From: Hofstenia miamia
Taxonomy: Eukaryota > Xenacoelomorpha > Acoela
Direction of reading: 5' to 3'
Assembly (NCBI GenBank): GCA_004352715.1
Contig: SCFE01000036.1
Coordinates: 2,108,448 to 2,172,447, forward strand
DNA length: 64,000 nt
Both the position numbers and the translations under genes were made by a program. The notes below the pieces were generated by a model. That model ran no database searches and was not told where the DNA came from. It was given only the letters and a program-made list of their open reading frames with translations. Below, one piece after another: positions 1 through 11,600 of the stretch. Position 1 is the first letter of the stretch. Every line of letters begins with the position of its first letter.

Positions 1-402
1 TATTCTATAAATATATTTGGTGACTTTAATATAAATTATTTTAATAATCTTGAGAAAAAATCGTTAAGAGAATTTTGTGCCACGTATGATTGCTGTCCAG
101 CAAGACAAAACAACTTAATTGACTACTTCCTAACAAATTCCGACTTAGTTTTTAAATCCTTAATGTTTGAATCATTCAGTGACCATGCTCTTTGCAAATA
201 TATAAGTAATATAACTACCAAAGTCAATAAATTTAAAATAATTTATGCAAGAGATTATCTAAATTATTCAGACGAAATAATGGAAACACTTTTGAAAAAC
301 ATATCGTTCAACTATATATACACATTAAAATCTGGATCTTGTATCTCAAAAGAAATTTTCAATGCAATTAATAAAGCGCACCAATTAAGTACCGCAAAGT
401 AA
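1..402 (+). pseudogene. Endonuclease (APE/EEP) domain fragment of the family A retroelement
   Basis: Frame 1 is open from the window edge to a stop at 400-402. It shows three hallmarks of the exonuclease-endonuclease-phosphatase fold: GDFN (residues 7-10), a NLIDYFLTN segment and the closing SDHA. These are the C-terminal half of the endonuclease that nicks target DNA for target-primed reverse transcription. The frame then shifts, and the linker continues in frame 3 from about 395, so the polyprotein is broken here. The 5' half lies outside the window. Confidence 0.75.
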
Positions 403-1760
403 AATTAAAGGCTCGAAAATTTGCTTTATCAAATGCCGATGATAATTATATACGTGAACAAGTAACCATTAAAAGAAAATTGTTTGAACTCGCTAAAACA
501 GAGCCGATAACAACTAATTGGACTAATTATGAAAAATCAAAGAAGATAATTAAACAATTAAGAAATAAAAAATCTGCCTTAAAACAGAAAAGGTTCTTCG
601 ATAAACTAAGCAATACAAACGAAAAATGGCGATACATTCATAAATTTTTGGGAAAAAGTAAAAGACTTTCAACTGACATTGACGAATTAAGTATTGATAA
701 CAAAATTACAACGGAAAAAACAAGAATANNNNNNNNNNNNNNNNNNNNNNNNNNNNNNNNNNNNNNNNNNNNNNNNNNNNNNNNNNNNNNAACTAAGCAA
801 TACAAACGAAAAATGGCGATACATTCATAAATTTTTGGGAAAAAGTAAAAGACTTTCAACTGACATTGACGAATTAAGTATTGATAACAAAATTACAACG
901 GAAAAAACAAGAATAATAGACCATCTAAATGCAACATTTAAGGAACTCGGCAATTTCAATTTTCCCCAGTATAAGAGAAAGACAAATATTAATAAATTCC
1001 CAGGAAAATCATACTTTTCTTTTAGACTCGTAAATGCAAATGAACTTGAAACCATAATAAAAAATTTAGACACAAATAAATCAACTCCATCCTATAATCT
1101 TCCAATCTTTATTATAAACGTCATTTCATATCTTTAGTGAACATCTTCTATTCGCATTTAACCAATGCATTATTGATAATGAATTCCCTGATATATTTAA
1201 GAAATCAGACATATGCCCTATATAAAAAAAGTGAGATCCTCTAAACGCACAAAATTATAGGCCAATTTGAATTGACCATCATTTCAGTAAACTATTTGAA
1301 AAATTATTAAATAATCAAATAAATGCATATTTGATATCTGAAAATATTCCTTCGAAAAAACAATTTGGTTTCCGCAATGGGTTTAGCACTCAAGATGCAA
1401 TTTTGTCAATATCACAGCAAATAAAATCAAATTTAGCTTCTAATAAATGTAGTTGCGTTGCCCTTCTCGAATTGAGCAAAGCGTTTAACTCAATGAACTT
1501 TGACATATTGAAAGACAAATTAATGCATTATAATTTTGATGACAACGCTATAAATTTGATAATGAACTTCCTTATAAATCGACAGCAACGAATTATACTT
1601 AATGGCANGTTGCCCTTCTCGATTTGAGCAAAGCGTTTAACTCAATGAACTTTGACATATTGAAAGACAAATTAATGCATTATAATTTTGATGACAACGC
1701 TATAAATTTGATAATGAACTTCCTTATAAATCGACAGCAACGAGTTATACTTAATGGCAT
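403..1760 (+). pseudogene. Linker and N-terminal RT region of the family A retroelement, broken
   Basis: Frame 3 carries a lysine-rich linker up to the gap at 729. After the gap the same residues reappear and continue to a stop near 1137. The palm begins again at 1331 with a QFGFRNGFSTQDA segment and an FNSMNFDIL segment, which correspond to the finger and motif A region of the RT. Motif A reads LELSKAFNS where Asp would be expected before S-K-A-F, so this copy has probably lost that catalytic residue. The second copy of the segment, after the N at 1608, reads LDLSKAFNS, so the loss may be allelic or a sequencing difference. Confidence 0.65.
729..790. other. Assembly gap (62 N) inside the retroelement
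   Basis: The bases before the gap (from about 604) recur directly after it (from 791), with the same protein on both sides. The two contig ends therefore overlap, and the gap is probably a false duplication of about 125 bp. Confidence 0.85.
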
Positions 1761-2670
1761 AAAATGAAAATATATTACAACTAACCGTGGGGTACCTCAG
1801 GGCACAGTTCTTGGCCCCATCCTATTCTCACTCTACGTAAATGATATAACGAAACAAATAAAAAACAGTAATATTTATCAATATGCGGACGATACCTGCC
1901 TCATAAGTACTAATGTAAATGCTTTTAATGCTACAAAAATTCTCCAAAATGACATCGAACATTTAAAAAGTATTTCTCAAATAATCAATTGAAAGTATAT
2001 ATTGAAAAAACAAAATTTATAATTTTCTCGCCTAAAACATTAAAATATCTCACAAAAAAACATTGAACTAAATATAAATCAAGTACCAATAAATCAAAGT
2101 GAATCAATAAATTATTTACGTGTTGAGATTGACAATGATTTAAATTTCGAAAAAATTTTAATGACTAAAATTAAAAAAATGGCTTCTGGAGTTAGGTATC
2201 TTTACCATCTGCGAAACGTCTCAAATATATATCACAAACAATTAATAAATTATTTTTGTGTATCTCATTTTCAATATTGCTCATTTCTCTTTACAAACAT
2301 AAATTCAAAATATCGCATACTTTTGTCTAAAACTTTCAATTGGTCTCTTAAAACACTTAACTTTGCGCAAAAACATGACAGTTCATGCGTCTATCGAATT
2401 CAATATAAAATATTAGCTCCTTATTACAGACTTCAAATGCATATGGTATCAATATTATTTAAGTGTAAATCTGGCACACCTTCTCTTTCATTTTTAAGAC
2501 AATATATTAAGTTAAATGAACGTTCTCAGAAATTTTTATGCTTAGATAAACATTCAAATAGTTTTTACCACATGGCAACTAAAATTTGGAATAACTTAGA
2601 CCATGAAATTAAAATGGAAATTAACTACAAAAAATTTAGAAAAAAAGTGCGAACATTCCTCTTTTACTGA
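1761..2670 (+). pseudogene. RT core and C-terminal tail of the family A retroelement
   Basis: Downstream of a TGA near 1765 the sequence encodes the RT motif B ([13 protein letters not shown]) and the motif C YADD box followed by DTCLIS. The thumb and tail follow. The last open stretch (2161-2670) contains YIKLNERSQKFLCLDK and ends in a lysine-rich KKFRKK segment. That tail matches the one at 18753-19040, which proves a shared family. Frameshifts near 1990 and 2040 break the frame, so no intact protein is made. Confidence 0.75.
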
Positions 2671-3084
2671 CAATGCATACTTAATGACAATAATACACTA
2701 CACTCCTTCGAAAATTTCGTATGATTTGTTTATATTTTATTTTATTTGTAACTTTTTAGCAAATACATTGCTTTATTTATTATTATTACATTGCTTTATT
2801 TATTAATATTTAAAAAGTACTATTGTTTTTTCAACAACCTTTTATTAATATTTAGAATTGTCAAAACTGCCTAATTAGCTGATCGATTCCAATAAGCAGT
2901 AAAAAGCCGATGTAATTTAACCTATTCCAAAAGACCTGATAATCCATGCATTGTGCACAAAAGGTTTCAATTTGAGGATATACCGTGTTAATATATTCAG
3001 GGCTAAAAGTCTGGGAAATAAAATTAATAAATCTATGTAAGCTCAGAATTCTTAGATCAGAAATATTTACTGATATCTTATTAC

Positions 3085-4582
3085 ATGGGATATAAAGGAT
3101 TGAAATCACACACGTTTTTGATAAAGTTTAACTATTTTCATTCAACCATGAGTGTCAATAATTCATCTTACGATTTGGACTACATGGATACAAACGACGA
3201 CGTACCTCTATCCGCTGAGTGGTTTAACACACCTTATGAAACGTATAGTTACCTCTATAACATAAACCCGCAGAAATCTATGGGCAATGATCGTATACCG
3301 ACGAAATTATATAGGGAAGCTGCTATCTTTTTGTCTGACCCGATGTGTAACATAATAAACAGTGCACTTGAACTAAAGAGCTTTCCTAAGGTCTGGAAGG
3401 TGAGTGATATTATTCCCCTACCCAAGGTTCAGCAGCCTACCATTCAAGAACTTAGACCAATATCACTACTGCCTATACCTGAAAAGTTCATGGAATCTGT
3501 CATCCTGAAAACTTTTAAAAGAACACTTATCTCACTGGTCGATAAACACCAATACGCATATCTACCAAATTCTTCAACTACTATAGCTCTTATCAAAATC
3601 ATGGATACTATTACTTATCATCTCGACAACAATGCAGATGCTGTTATATTACAAACGTTTGATATAAGCAAAGCGTTTGACAGTGTTTCACACGATTTAC
3701 TGCTCAATCGTCTTTACGAATGCGGCCTTCCACGTGATTTCATAGCTCTTATGTCATCCTACCTCAGAGACAGACAATTTCGCGTGCGGGTATCGGGCCA
3801 CAGTAGAAGATTCTTAACGACGACATGTGGAATTCCTCAAGGATCACTGTTAGGCCCTCTGCTCTTTATACTGTTCATGTCTACCTTAAAACCTAGCCTA
3901 AGCGTTAGTTTTCTTGTTAAATTCGCAGATGACGTCACCATAATCATTCCTGTTTACCAATCGGTCGTCTTGTCTGAACTACGCAATATTCATAGCTGGA
4001 CCCAGTATAACAGGATGGCACTAAATCTTCAAAAGTGCAAACAGATGGTCATACGACCAAAGAAACAGATACCTTTGCTGGATGATTTAGATGTGGTGGA
4101 GAACATAAAGATATGTGGTCTTTGGATTTCCAATTCCCGCAAATGGAATTGTCACATTAGCTACACTGTTAGAAAATGCTCTCAGAGGCTATTTATTATT
4201 CGCTCCTTGAGAAGGTACATTGACAACCATGACCTCATTCGAATATTTATGGCACTTATTTGCAGTATTATCAATTAGTCCGGTGTTCGTTAGCTTATCT
4301 AACTATTTAAACACAGATCTTCAACGCATTGTAAATCGTTTCTATCGATTAATTGATGGCTCCAGCGCAAATGCCCTCAGTATTTCAACCAGGCGCACTA
4401 ATCTCTCCATGAAATTATTTGAGACAGCCTTGGTCACCCAAGGTCATAAGCTACTTGATTGTATGCCCCCACGACACGTTTTTTCGGGAAAGCTTGTTTC
4501 CATGATTTGCAAGTCTGATCTCAGACATCGTCAATTTCTACCTTTTTCCATTCGGTGTTATAACGATAATTATTGTCGCTAG
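3085..4582 (+). pseudogene. Reverse transcriptase of a non-LTR retrotransposon, one frameshift
   Basis: A long open frame (3085-4278, 397 aa) encodes most of a non-LTR RT. It begins with the finger motif MGNDRIPTKLY, then NLRPISLLP-type LRPISLLPIPEKF. Motif A is FDISKAFDSVSH, motif B is GIPQGSLLGPLLFILF, and motif C is FADD near residue 280, so all catalytic aspartates are present. The frame then shifts near 4260, and the C-terminal tail continues in another frame to a stop at 4580-4582. No endonuclease domain is visible upstream, so the copy is 5'-truncated. CpG dinucleotides are still common here, unlike in the Gypsy copy at 41.6-44.9 kb, which suggests a younger or unmethylated insertion. 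CR1/Jockey-superfamily placement is likely but not proven. Confidence 0.85.
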
Positions 4583-4650
4583 TCAGTGTTATTTTTGTTT
4601 TGTTTTGACATAATTAGGATATTAATAAACATATCAATCAATCAAAAAAA
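4583..4650 (+). other. 3' UTR and short ATC-rich tail of the 3085-4582 retroelement
   Basis: After the stop a T-rich stretch leads to AATAAACATATC followed by ATCAATCAATC and an A-run. Short simple-sequence tails of this kind are typical 3' ends of non-LTR elements. Confidence 0.5.
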
Positions 4651-5521
4651 TTATATTTTTAAAATTTTTACTGTAAATGTTTGATTTAAAAAATCACAAT
4701 CAATATTGAAAATTACTCATCGATTTGTCAATTTTTGTATAGTTCCAAAATCCTTAATAGGATTGGAGAAATTGCAAACCTAATTGTATCTTTATGCATA
4801 CAAGGGTTAATTGATTTCTTACTAATACATTTATGAGGTTGTGTAGTGTTGTGTTTGATGTGTAACACAACATTAGTTTAATGTAGTGCTGGTTTCAGGG
4901 CTGTGGGGGTACCCGTTTTTATCCGCACGTATCCACGAATAGGGCGTATACGTGTAAAATGTAGAAGGAATATGTTGTAAATTAACCGCTTTTATAGAAG
5001 TTAAAGTGGGAATTTGTTTTTGAATGCTTAGATATGCATTTGAATGTACATTGTCAATACAGGAAAACTGAAGAAGCGTTTTAAAATATAAAATAAAATT
5101 ACTAATTTATCATTCATTTATCATGAGGATTTAATTTTACTTAAACTCAAGTAGTTTTATGAAGATGAGCTATTGGTTAAAGATATGAAAGTACTCTTAT
5201 AAAAATTTCATTGCTAAAAAAAGCGGTTTAAAAAAATTCGTTCTGATATTTCGTATGAAAATTGATTGTCAAATCTCATAGCTTATAGCGGTTTATGTTT
5301 ACTAATTTCCTAGAGGCAAATGTGTATTATCGAGCCCATTTTTAAGGATGGATGGGTCATTTTTGAGAAAAGTAGTTCTGATAATTATATAGAGAGAACT
5401 ACACATATTATACTTGCAAATCTAAAAGTTCACCCAAAAATTACTAACTAACAATAAATTTATATTAAACTCCATAAAAAGATTGAGACAACACTAAAAA
5501 TGAATAATTATATAAAATATA
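4651..5521. other. Downstream flank of ENDOV, no gene seen
   Basis: This AT-rich stretch holds the 3' flank of ENDOV. I see no coding segment. A GC-richer patch at 4895-4960 may be a remnant of a transposon end, but I found no matching partner. Confidence 0.4.
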
Positions 5522-5663
5522 CTAATGCAATAGCCCCTGATAAGGATCATCGCCAAATTCGTATTCGTCGTCAGCACCTTTGATAAAGCCATTCGGAAAA
5601 AGCTTCTCGATCATTTTTCTAGAACGTAAGTCTGCCTGACGAGTTGGCTCAGGAATTCTGTAT
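5522..5663 (-). CDS. ENDOV: ENDOV exon 4 (last coding exon)
   Basis: 142 nt follow a CTTTAG acceptor. They encode YRIPEPTRQADLRSRKMIEK, the conserved C-terminal helix of the family, then a short acidic tail and a TAG at 5522-5524. Confidence 0.92.
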
Positions 5664-8600
5664 CTAAAGTAACATACTCAACTCACAAATATCAGTCATA
5701 GAAAATAATGTTGTATAATTATACATGTAAATACAACTAAATACATCAAAACAATGTTGTGTTCGAGTTCACAGTTTAAATAAACAATTCTAAAGTAGCA
5801 GATCCAACAATTTCCATTTTTGCATTATTTTATATTAAGTTAAATCAATCGATATAATTGGCTCAAATAATTGAATGCCATCCTTAAATGAAAAGTGTCA
5901 TTTCTGAACAGATCACTTTCTGTATCCTTTCTTTTTTATGAAAAGCTTTTTGGATGTAACCGTCCTACTGTAATCACGGCCTGGCAATTTACAATGAATT
6001 TAACAAAATGAGAACCACAAAAACACTTCACCACAGACCAAAGTCAAGGAATTTTACACATCTCTGTACTTTTTTGAAACGCTTTTTGGATGTAACCGTC
6101 CTACTGTAATCACGGCCTGGCAATTTACAATGAATTTAACAAAATGAGAACCACAAAAACACTTCACCACAGACCAAAGTCAAGGAATTTTACACATCTC
6201 TGTACTTTTTTGAAACGCTTTTTGGATGTAACCGTCCTACTGTAATCACGGCCTGGCAATTTACAATGAATTTAACAAAATGAGAACCACAAAAACACTT
6301 CACCACAGACCAAAGTCAAGGAATTTTACACATCTCTGTACTTTTTTGAAACGCTTTTTGGATGTAACCGTCCTACTGTAATCACGGCCTGGCAATTTAC
6401 AATGAATTTAACAAAATGAGAACCACAAAAACACTTCACCACAGACCAAAGTCAAGGAATTTTACACATCTCTGTACTTTTTTGAAACGCTTTTTGGATG
6501 TAACCGTCCTACTGTAATCACGGCCTGGCAATTTACAATGAATTTAACAAAATGAGAACCACAAAAACACTTCACCACAGACCAAAGTCAAGGAATTTTA
6601 CACATCTCTGTACTTTTTTGAAACGCTTTTTGGATGTAACCGTCCTACTGTAATCACGGCCTGGCAATTTACAATGAATTTAACAAAATGAGAACCACAA
6701 AAACACTTCACCACAGACCAAAGTCAAGGAATTTTACACATCTCTGTACTTTTTTGAAACGCTTTTTGGATGTAACCGTCCTACTGTAATCACGGCCTGG
6801 CAATTTACAATGAATTTAACAAAATGAGAACCACAAAAACACTTCACCACAGACCAAAGTCAAGGAATTTTACACATCTCTGTACTTTTTTGAAACGCTT
6901 TTTGGATGTAACCGTCCTACTGTAATCACGGCCTGGCAATTTACAATGAATTTAACAAAATGAGAACCACAAAAACACTTCACCACAGACCAAAGTCAAG
7001 GAATTTTACACATCTCTGTACTTTTTTGAAACGCTTTTTGGATGTAACCGTCCTACTGTAATCACGGCCTGGCAATTTACAATGAATTTAACAAAATGAG
7101 AACCACAAAAACACTTCACCACAGACCAAAGTCAAGGAATTTTACACATCTCTGTACTTTTTTGAAACGCTTTTTGGATGTAACCGTCCTACTGTAATCA
7201 CGGCCTGGCAATTTACAATGAATTTAACAAAATGAGAACCACAAAAACACTTCACCACAGACCAAAGTCAAGGAATTTTACACATCTCTGTACTTTTTTG
7301 AAACGCTTTTTGGATGTAACCGTCCTACTGTAATCACGGCCTGGCAATTTACAATGAATTTAACAAAATGAGAACCACAAAAACACTTCACCACAGACCA
7401 AAGTCAAGGAATTTTACACATCTCTGTACTTTTTTGAAACGCTTTTTGGATGTAACCGTCCTACTGTAATCACGGCCTGGCAATTTACAATGAATTTAAC
7501 AAAATGAGAACCACAAAAACACTTCACCACAGACCAAAGTCAAGGAATTTTACACATCTCTGTACTTTTTTGAAACGCTTTTTGGATGTAACCGTCCTAC
7601 TGTAATCACGGCCTGGCAATTTACAATGAATTTAACAAAATGAGAACCACAAAAACACTTCACCACAGACCAAAGTCAAGGAATTTTACACATCTCTGTA
7701 CTTTTTTGAAACGCTTTTTGGATGTAACCGTCCTACTGTAATCACGGCCTGGCAATTTACAATGAATTTAACAAAATGAGAACCACAAAAACACTTCACC
7801 ACAGACCAAAGTCAAGGAATTTTACACATCTCTGTACTTTTTTGAAACGCTTTTTGGATGTAACCGTCCTACTGTAATCACGGCCTGGCAATTTACAATG
7901 AATTTAACAAAATGAGAACCACAAAAACACTTCACCACAGACCAAAGTCAAGGAATTTTACACATCTCTGTACTTTTTTGAAACGCTTTTTGGATGTAAC
8001 CGTCCTACTGTAATCACGGCCTGGCAATTTACAATGAATTTAACAAAATGAGAACCACAAAAACACTTCACCACAGACCAAAGTCAAGGAATTTTACACA
8101 TCTCTGTACTTTTTTGAAACGCTTTTTGGATGTAACCGTCCTACTGTAATCACGGCCTGGCAATTTACAATGAATTTAACAAAATGAGAACCACAAAAAC
8201 ACTTCACCACAGACCAAAGTCAAGGAATTTTACACATCTCTGTACTTTTTTGAAACGCTTTTTGGATGTAACCGTCCTACTGTAATCACGGCCTGGCAAT
8301 TTACAATGAATTTAACAAAATGAGAACCACAAAAACACTTCACCACAGACCAAAGTCAAGGAATTTTACACATCTCTGTACTTTTTTGAAACGCTTTGAT
8401 TTTTTGAAAATTGTAAAATCTAAATAAAGAGGCCATTAATAATAAACAATAATTTTTCACCATGACTAAATTTATGATTTGACGGCATAAAAATCAAAGA
8501 ACATTGACCCACACAAGCAGGAACGTCCATCTAACCTTTATACTTTCAAATGCAATATTTCTAGAAATTGAATTTACTTCTTTGATAGTGAAACCCTTTA

Positions 8601-11600
8601 ATTGTTTGATGAACGCTTTGTTTTTTGCGAACCAAATAGAATGGTTTTAACTCCACAACTTTGAAGGGAATCTTTGATATTATTTGTATTGCATACACCT
8701 TTTCTCTACTTGCAAGATAATTTATTGGTCCTTTCTTGTTTTTTTGTAGTGCAAATCGCCAGACCGTGATTAAAGTAGGCCTTGATATATAGCATAAAAA
8801 GCAATGAAAGTATAAAACCTGGCCTCGTTTAAGCAGGGCAGCCAGCGGGCCGGTTGTTACGACAGTCTTTTGAATTACGTTTTTGAAAATAGGTTTAATT
8901 GTGTTTTGTCAGTCAACAATATGAAACTTATCCACAAAATTTGCTAAACGCCGATATATTTCCGAAGATTGTTTAAGAATTCTGCTAGAGTTGAATGAGT
9001 TTGAAAATGTGAGTTTGTGTTGGATTTGGTTAAAAATCATGTTACGTTTGCATCCCTGTTTTAAGTACCTATATGAGATGATGTTATTTTCCAAATTGAA
9101 GCGAAGCAAAATTAACTTTGTCCAACTAATGGAATAAAAAATGTTCAGTTAAATTAATGCAAATATAAATCAGAATTGAGAAGCGAATAATTAATTGAAT
9201 ATCTATTTATATATTTTAAAAAATACTTTGCTAGTCTTGTGATTACTCTGCAAGCAGTTTCAATATCTATACAGTGACCTGGTGATACGTAAATTGGAAT
9301 CTGAGAATCATTTGTAGGCTTTAAGGCGGCACCCAAACACTTGTTTCTTTTGTTGAAAAGAAAGAATTTATCTCCAGCTGAAGAAAGCGTTCGAATAGAT
9401 TCCTTGTGCTTTTCATCTCTTTGAATGCCTTCCATCACAAAGAGTTTCTTCGCAGCCCCAATGGTAGGTGTCCACAAGTAACACCCTAAACAATTATAAT
9501 TAATTTTTGCTTAAATGATTCCATGTTTAATATCTTAAGCACAAAAAGCTTTCATATGTATAACCCCTAATAACAACGGAGTACTGAACTGAAATTATAA
9601 ATAATCAATCAATGTATAAATATATTTTGAGTTGTAATAATTTTATTAAATGTAAAGGCTTGGTCAAGCGATGATTTTTTGTAAGAAGCTAGTTCTCTGT
9701 GGATATTTAATCTGTAGGCACTAATTAGTACTTCTAACTAGTGATATAGTCACTAAGTCATTCAAAACAAGTTTTCTGGGTGAAATACATACATACATAT
9801 GTATGATTTTGATATTTAATTACCTGAATTCGCTTCCAAAATTATGAGGATTTACATGTCACTCAAATACTTTTTTGTGTAAGATACTTAATATTGTGAA
9901 GAATAAAGCATATTTATGCATATTTACACATGAAATATTCAACTATCTAAATCTTGATATTTTCCTTTGTTAAAGGCCGCATTTTTATGAAATTCCATTA
10001 CAGATAACGGAATCAATCTGAAATGTTCATCAAGACAAGATCATATAAAACTTCCCGTATGTGAATCTCTACTCGAATTACAACGCCCATTTGCTGTGCT
10101 ATTTTTCTGTGTGTATTTTTTCTAAATATCAGAACATATAGTTTCTCTCTTTATTGAGATCGTGTAAGAATAATTTCCTGTTCACTGATTATCAATTTTT
10201 GCATAAATGAATAAATTTTTAGGCAATAGTATACCGTATTTCAACCTCATGAGACACTAGATCAGTGAATCAAAATGTATGTTGCAGTCTAACAATATTT
10301 GCAGGATTGATCCGTGGCTCAGGAGATACGAACAGCAAGATTTTAATGTCTTCTTTGATACTAACATTCTCTTCAGTATCTCAGTTGGAAACTGAGCTTC
10401 CAGTGTTTCGCACTGTAGCTATGTATGTAATACATACCAATAGAAAGAACTCTCTCCGTTGGTATAGCTTCCAAGCTTCAAATCAATTATACATGGTGTC
10501 AATATTCGTACATGTTCTGGGGATTCAGATTAACCCCCGTCGCAAACTGCCGTTAAGTTAAGTTAATTGCTAAGTTAAGGTTCAGCTAATCCCGTCGCAC
10601 ACTGCCGTTAAGGTAACCCTAACTTAAGCTTTAACGGCAGTGTGCGACGGAATTTCTTAAGTTAAGGCTAACCGCAACGCGAACCGTAACGTTTTTTCTA
10701 GTTAAGTTAAGTTTACCTTAACAGCAGTGTGCGACGGGTCTAAGACGTTTCAGGTGGCATATCATAGTCATTGAACGTAATCTGACGTCTGCCATCAGTG
10801 GAATGCGCCTATATGATTAACAGCTTTCGTCATGTTTTCAAAAATTGTATTAACTCCGCCAAATTTACTACTCGGCTCATTGTTACACTTACTTACGTAA
10901 ATTTTGAGAGTTGTGTAATACTACCTACCTTAGCCATAAAGGAATGAGAGTCATTACTGACTACTGAACTAAATCAATTTATGTACATATCTGATGGAAC
11001 TATAAAACAACAAATTTTGTACTTTATTCAAAAAGTTATCATCTCACGTGGAATCAAGGCTGTCCTTAGCCTACACGGGGGCCGGGGCAAAATATGACAT
11101 ATACGTAAACTGAAATGGTAATGATAACAATGTCCCTGTTCTAATAATTCTTCGGATTTAGTAACTTATTTAGTTGTTGTAAAGCTGCATACATGTGTGC
11201 TTGCATATACGATTTTGTGCGAAATTATTTAGCTTACTAAATATATATATATAATTATATCATTTTTGCTCGATAATATAATTATAGATAATTGTATATA
11301 ATTGCATCCCAAAAGTTTAAGATATCAATTCTAAATCAAAAAAGCAGTATCATGTATCAGTAAATATTTACATTGCAATTTGAGGATAGTACAAACATAT
11401 TAAGCATTTTAAATAGAATTATAGATTTTTAGAAATCATTTAATATCTAAAAATATCTTTAATCAATTTTAAAAAATTAAAACTTTGGAAAGCAATGTTA
11501 AACTTTAAAGTATTTTTAAGTCACTATAAAACAGATCAGTGTTTTGAAACTCATCTAACACTTTAAAATATTTTTGAGTTACTTCAAAGGGAATGATTTT

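Larger units (their letters stand above)
1..2680 (+). mobile_element. Degenerate APE-type non-LTR retrotransposon (family A, copy 1)
   Basis: The element runs off the left edge of the window. In order it shows the end of an apurinic-type endonuclease domain, a linker, and a reverse transcriptase with the [10 protein letters not shown] box and a YADD catalytic box near 1882-1893, then a C-terminal tail ending near 2670. The reading frame is broken several times: a shift near 395, and stops near 1137 and 1765. Two stretches are present twice on either side of Ns (604-728 and 791-914; about 1454-1607 and 1609-1760). These look like assembly joins rather than biology. A second copy of the family lies at 18183-19060. 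Jockey/CR1-like placement is an inference from the domain order. Confidence 0.85.
5944..8803. mobile_element. TIR-bounded element filled by an 18-copy minisatellite
   Basis: The first about 50 bp of the 136-bp repeat unit recur, inverted and diverged, at 8751-8802. The inverted copy shares a CCTACT-TAATCACGG core and both ends begin GCTTTTT. Outside these ends lies a perfect 6-bp direct repeat, ATGAAA at 5938-5943 and 8804-8809. Left TIR, array, about 350 bp of unique spacer, right TIR and target duplication together describe a non-autonomous DNA element. No ORF of note lies inside. It sits in ENDOV intron 3. Superfamily not recognised. Confidence 0.65.

Noticed and set aside
2861-3109. Minus-strand ORF between the two retroelements
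   Set aside because: No recognisable motif, and it overlaps the start of the plus-strand RT. Treated as chance.
5945-8397. CRISPR-like array
   Set aside because: Whole 136-bp units repeat with no variable spacers, and the DNA is animal.
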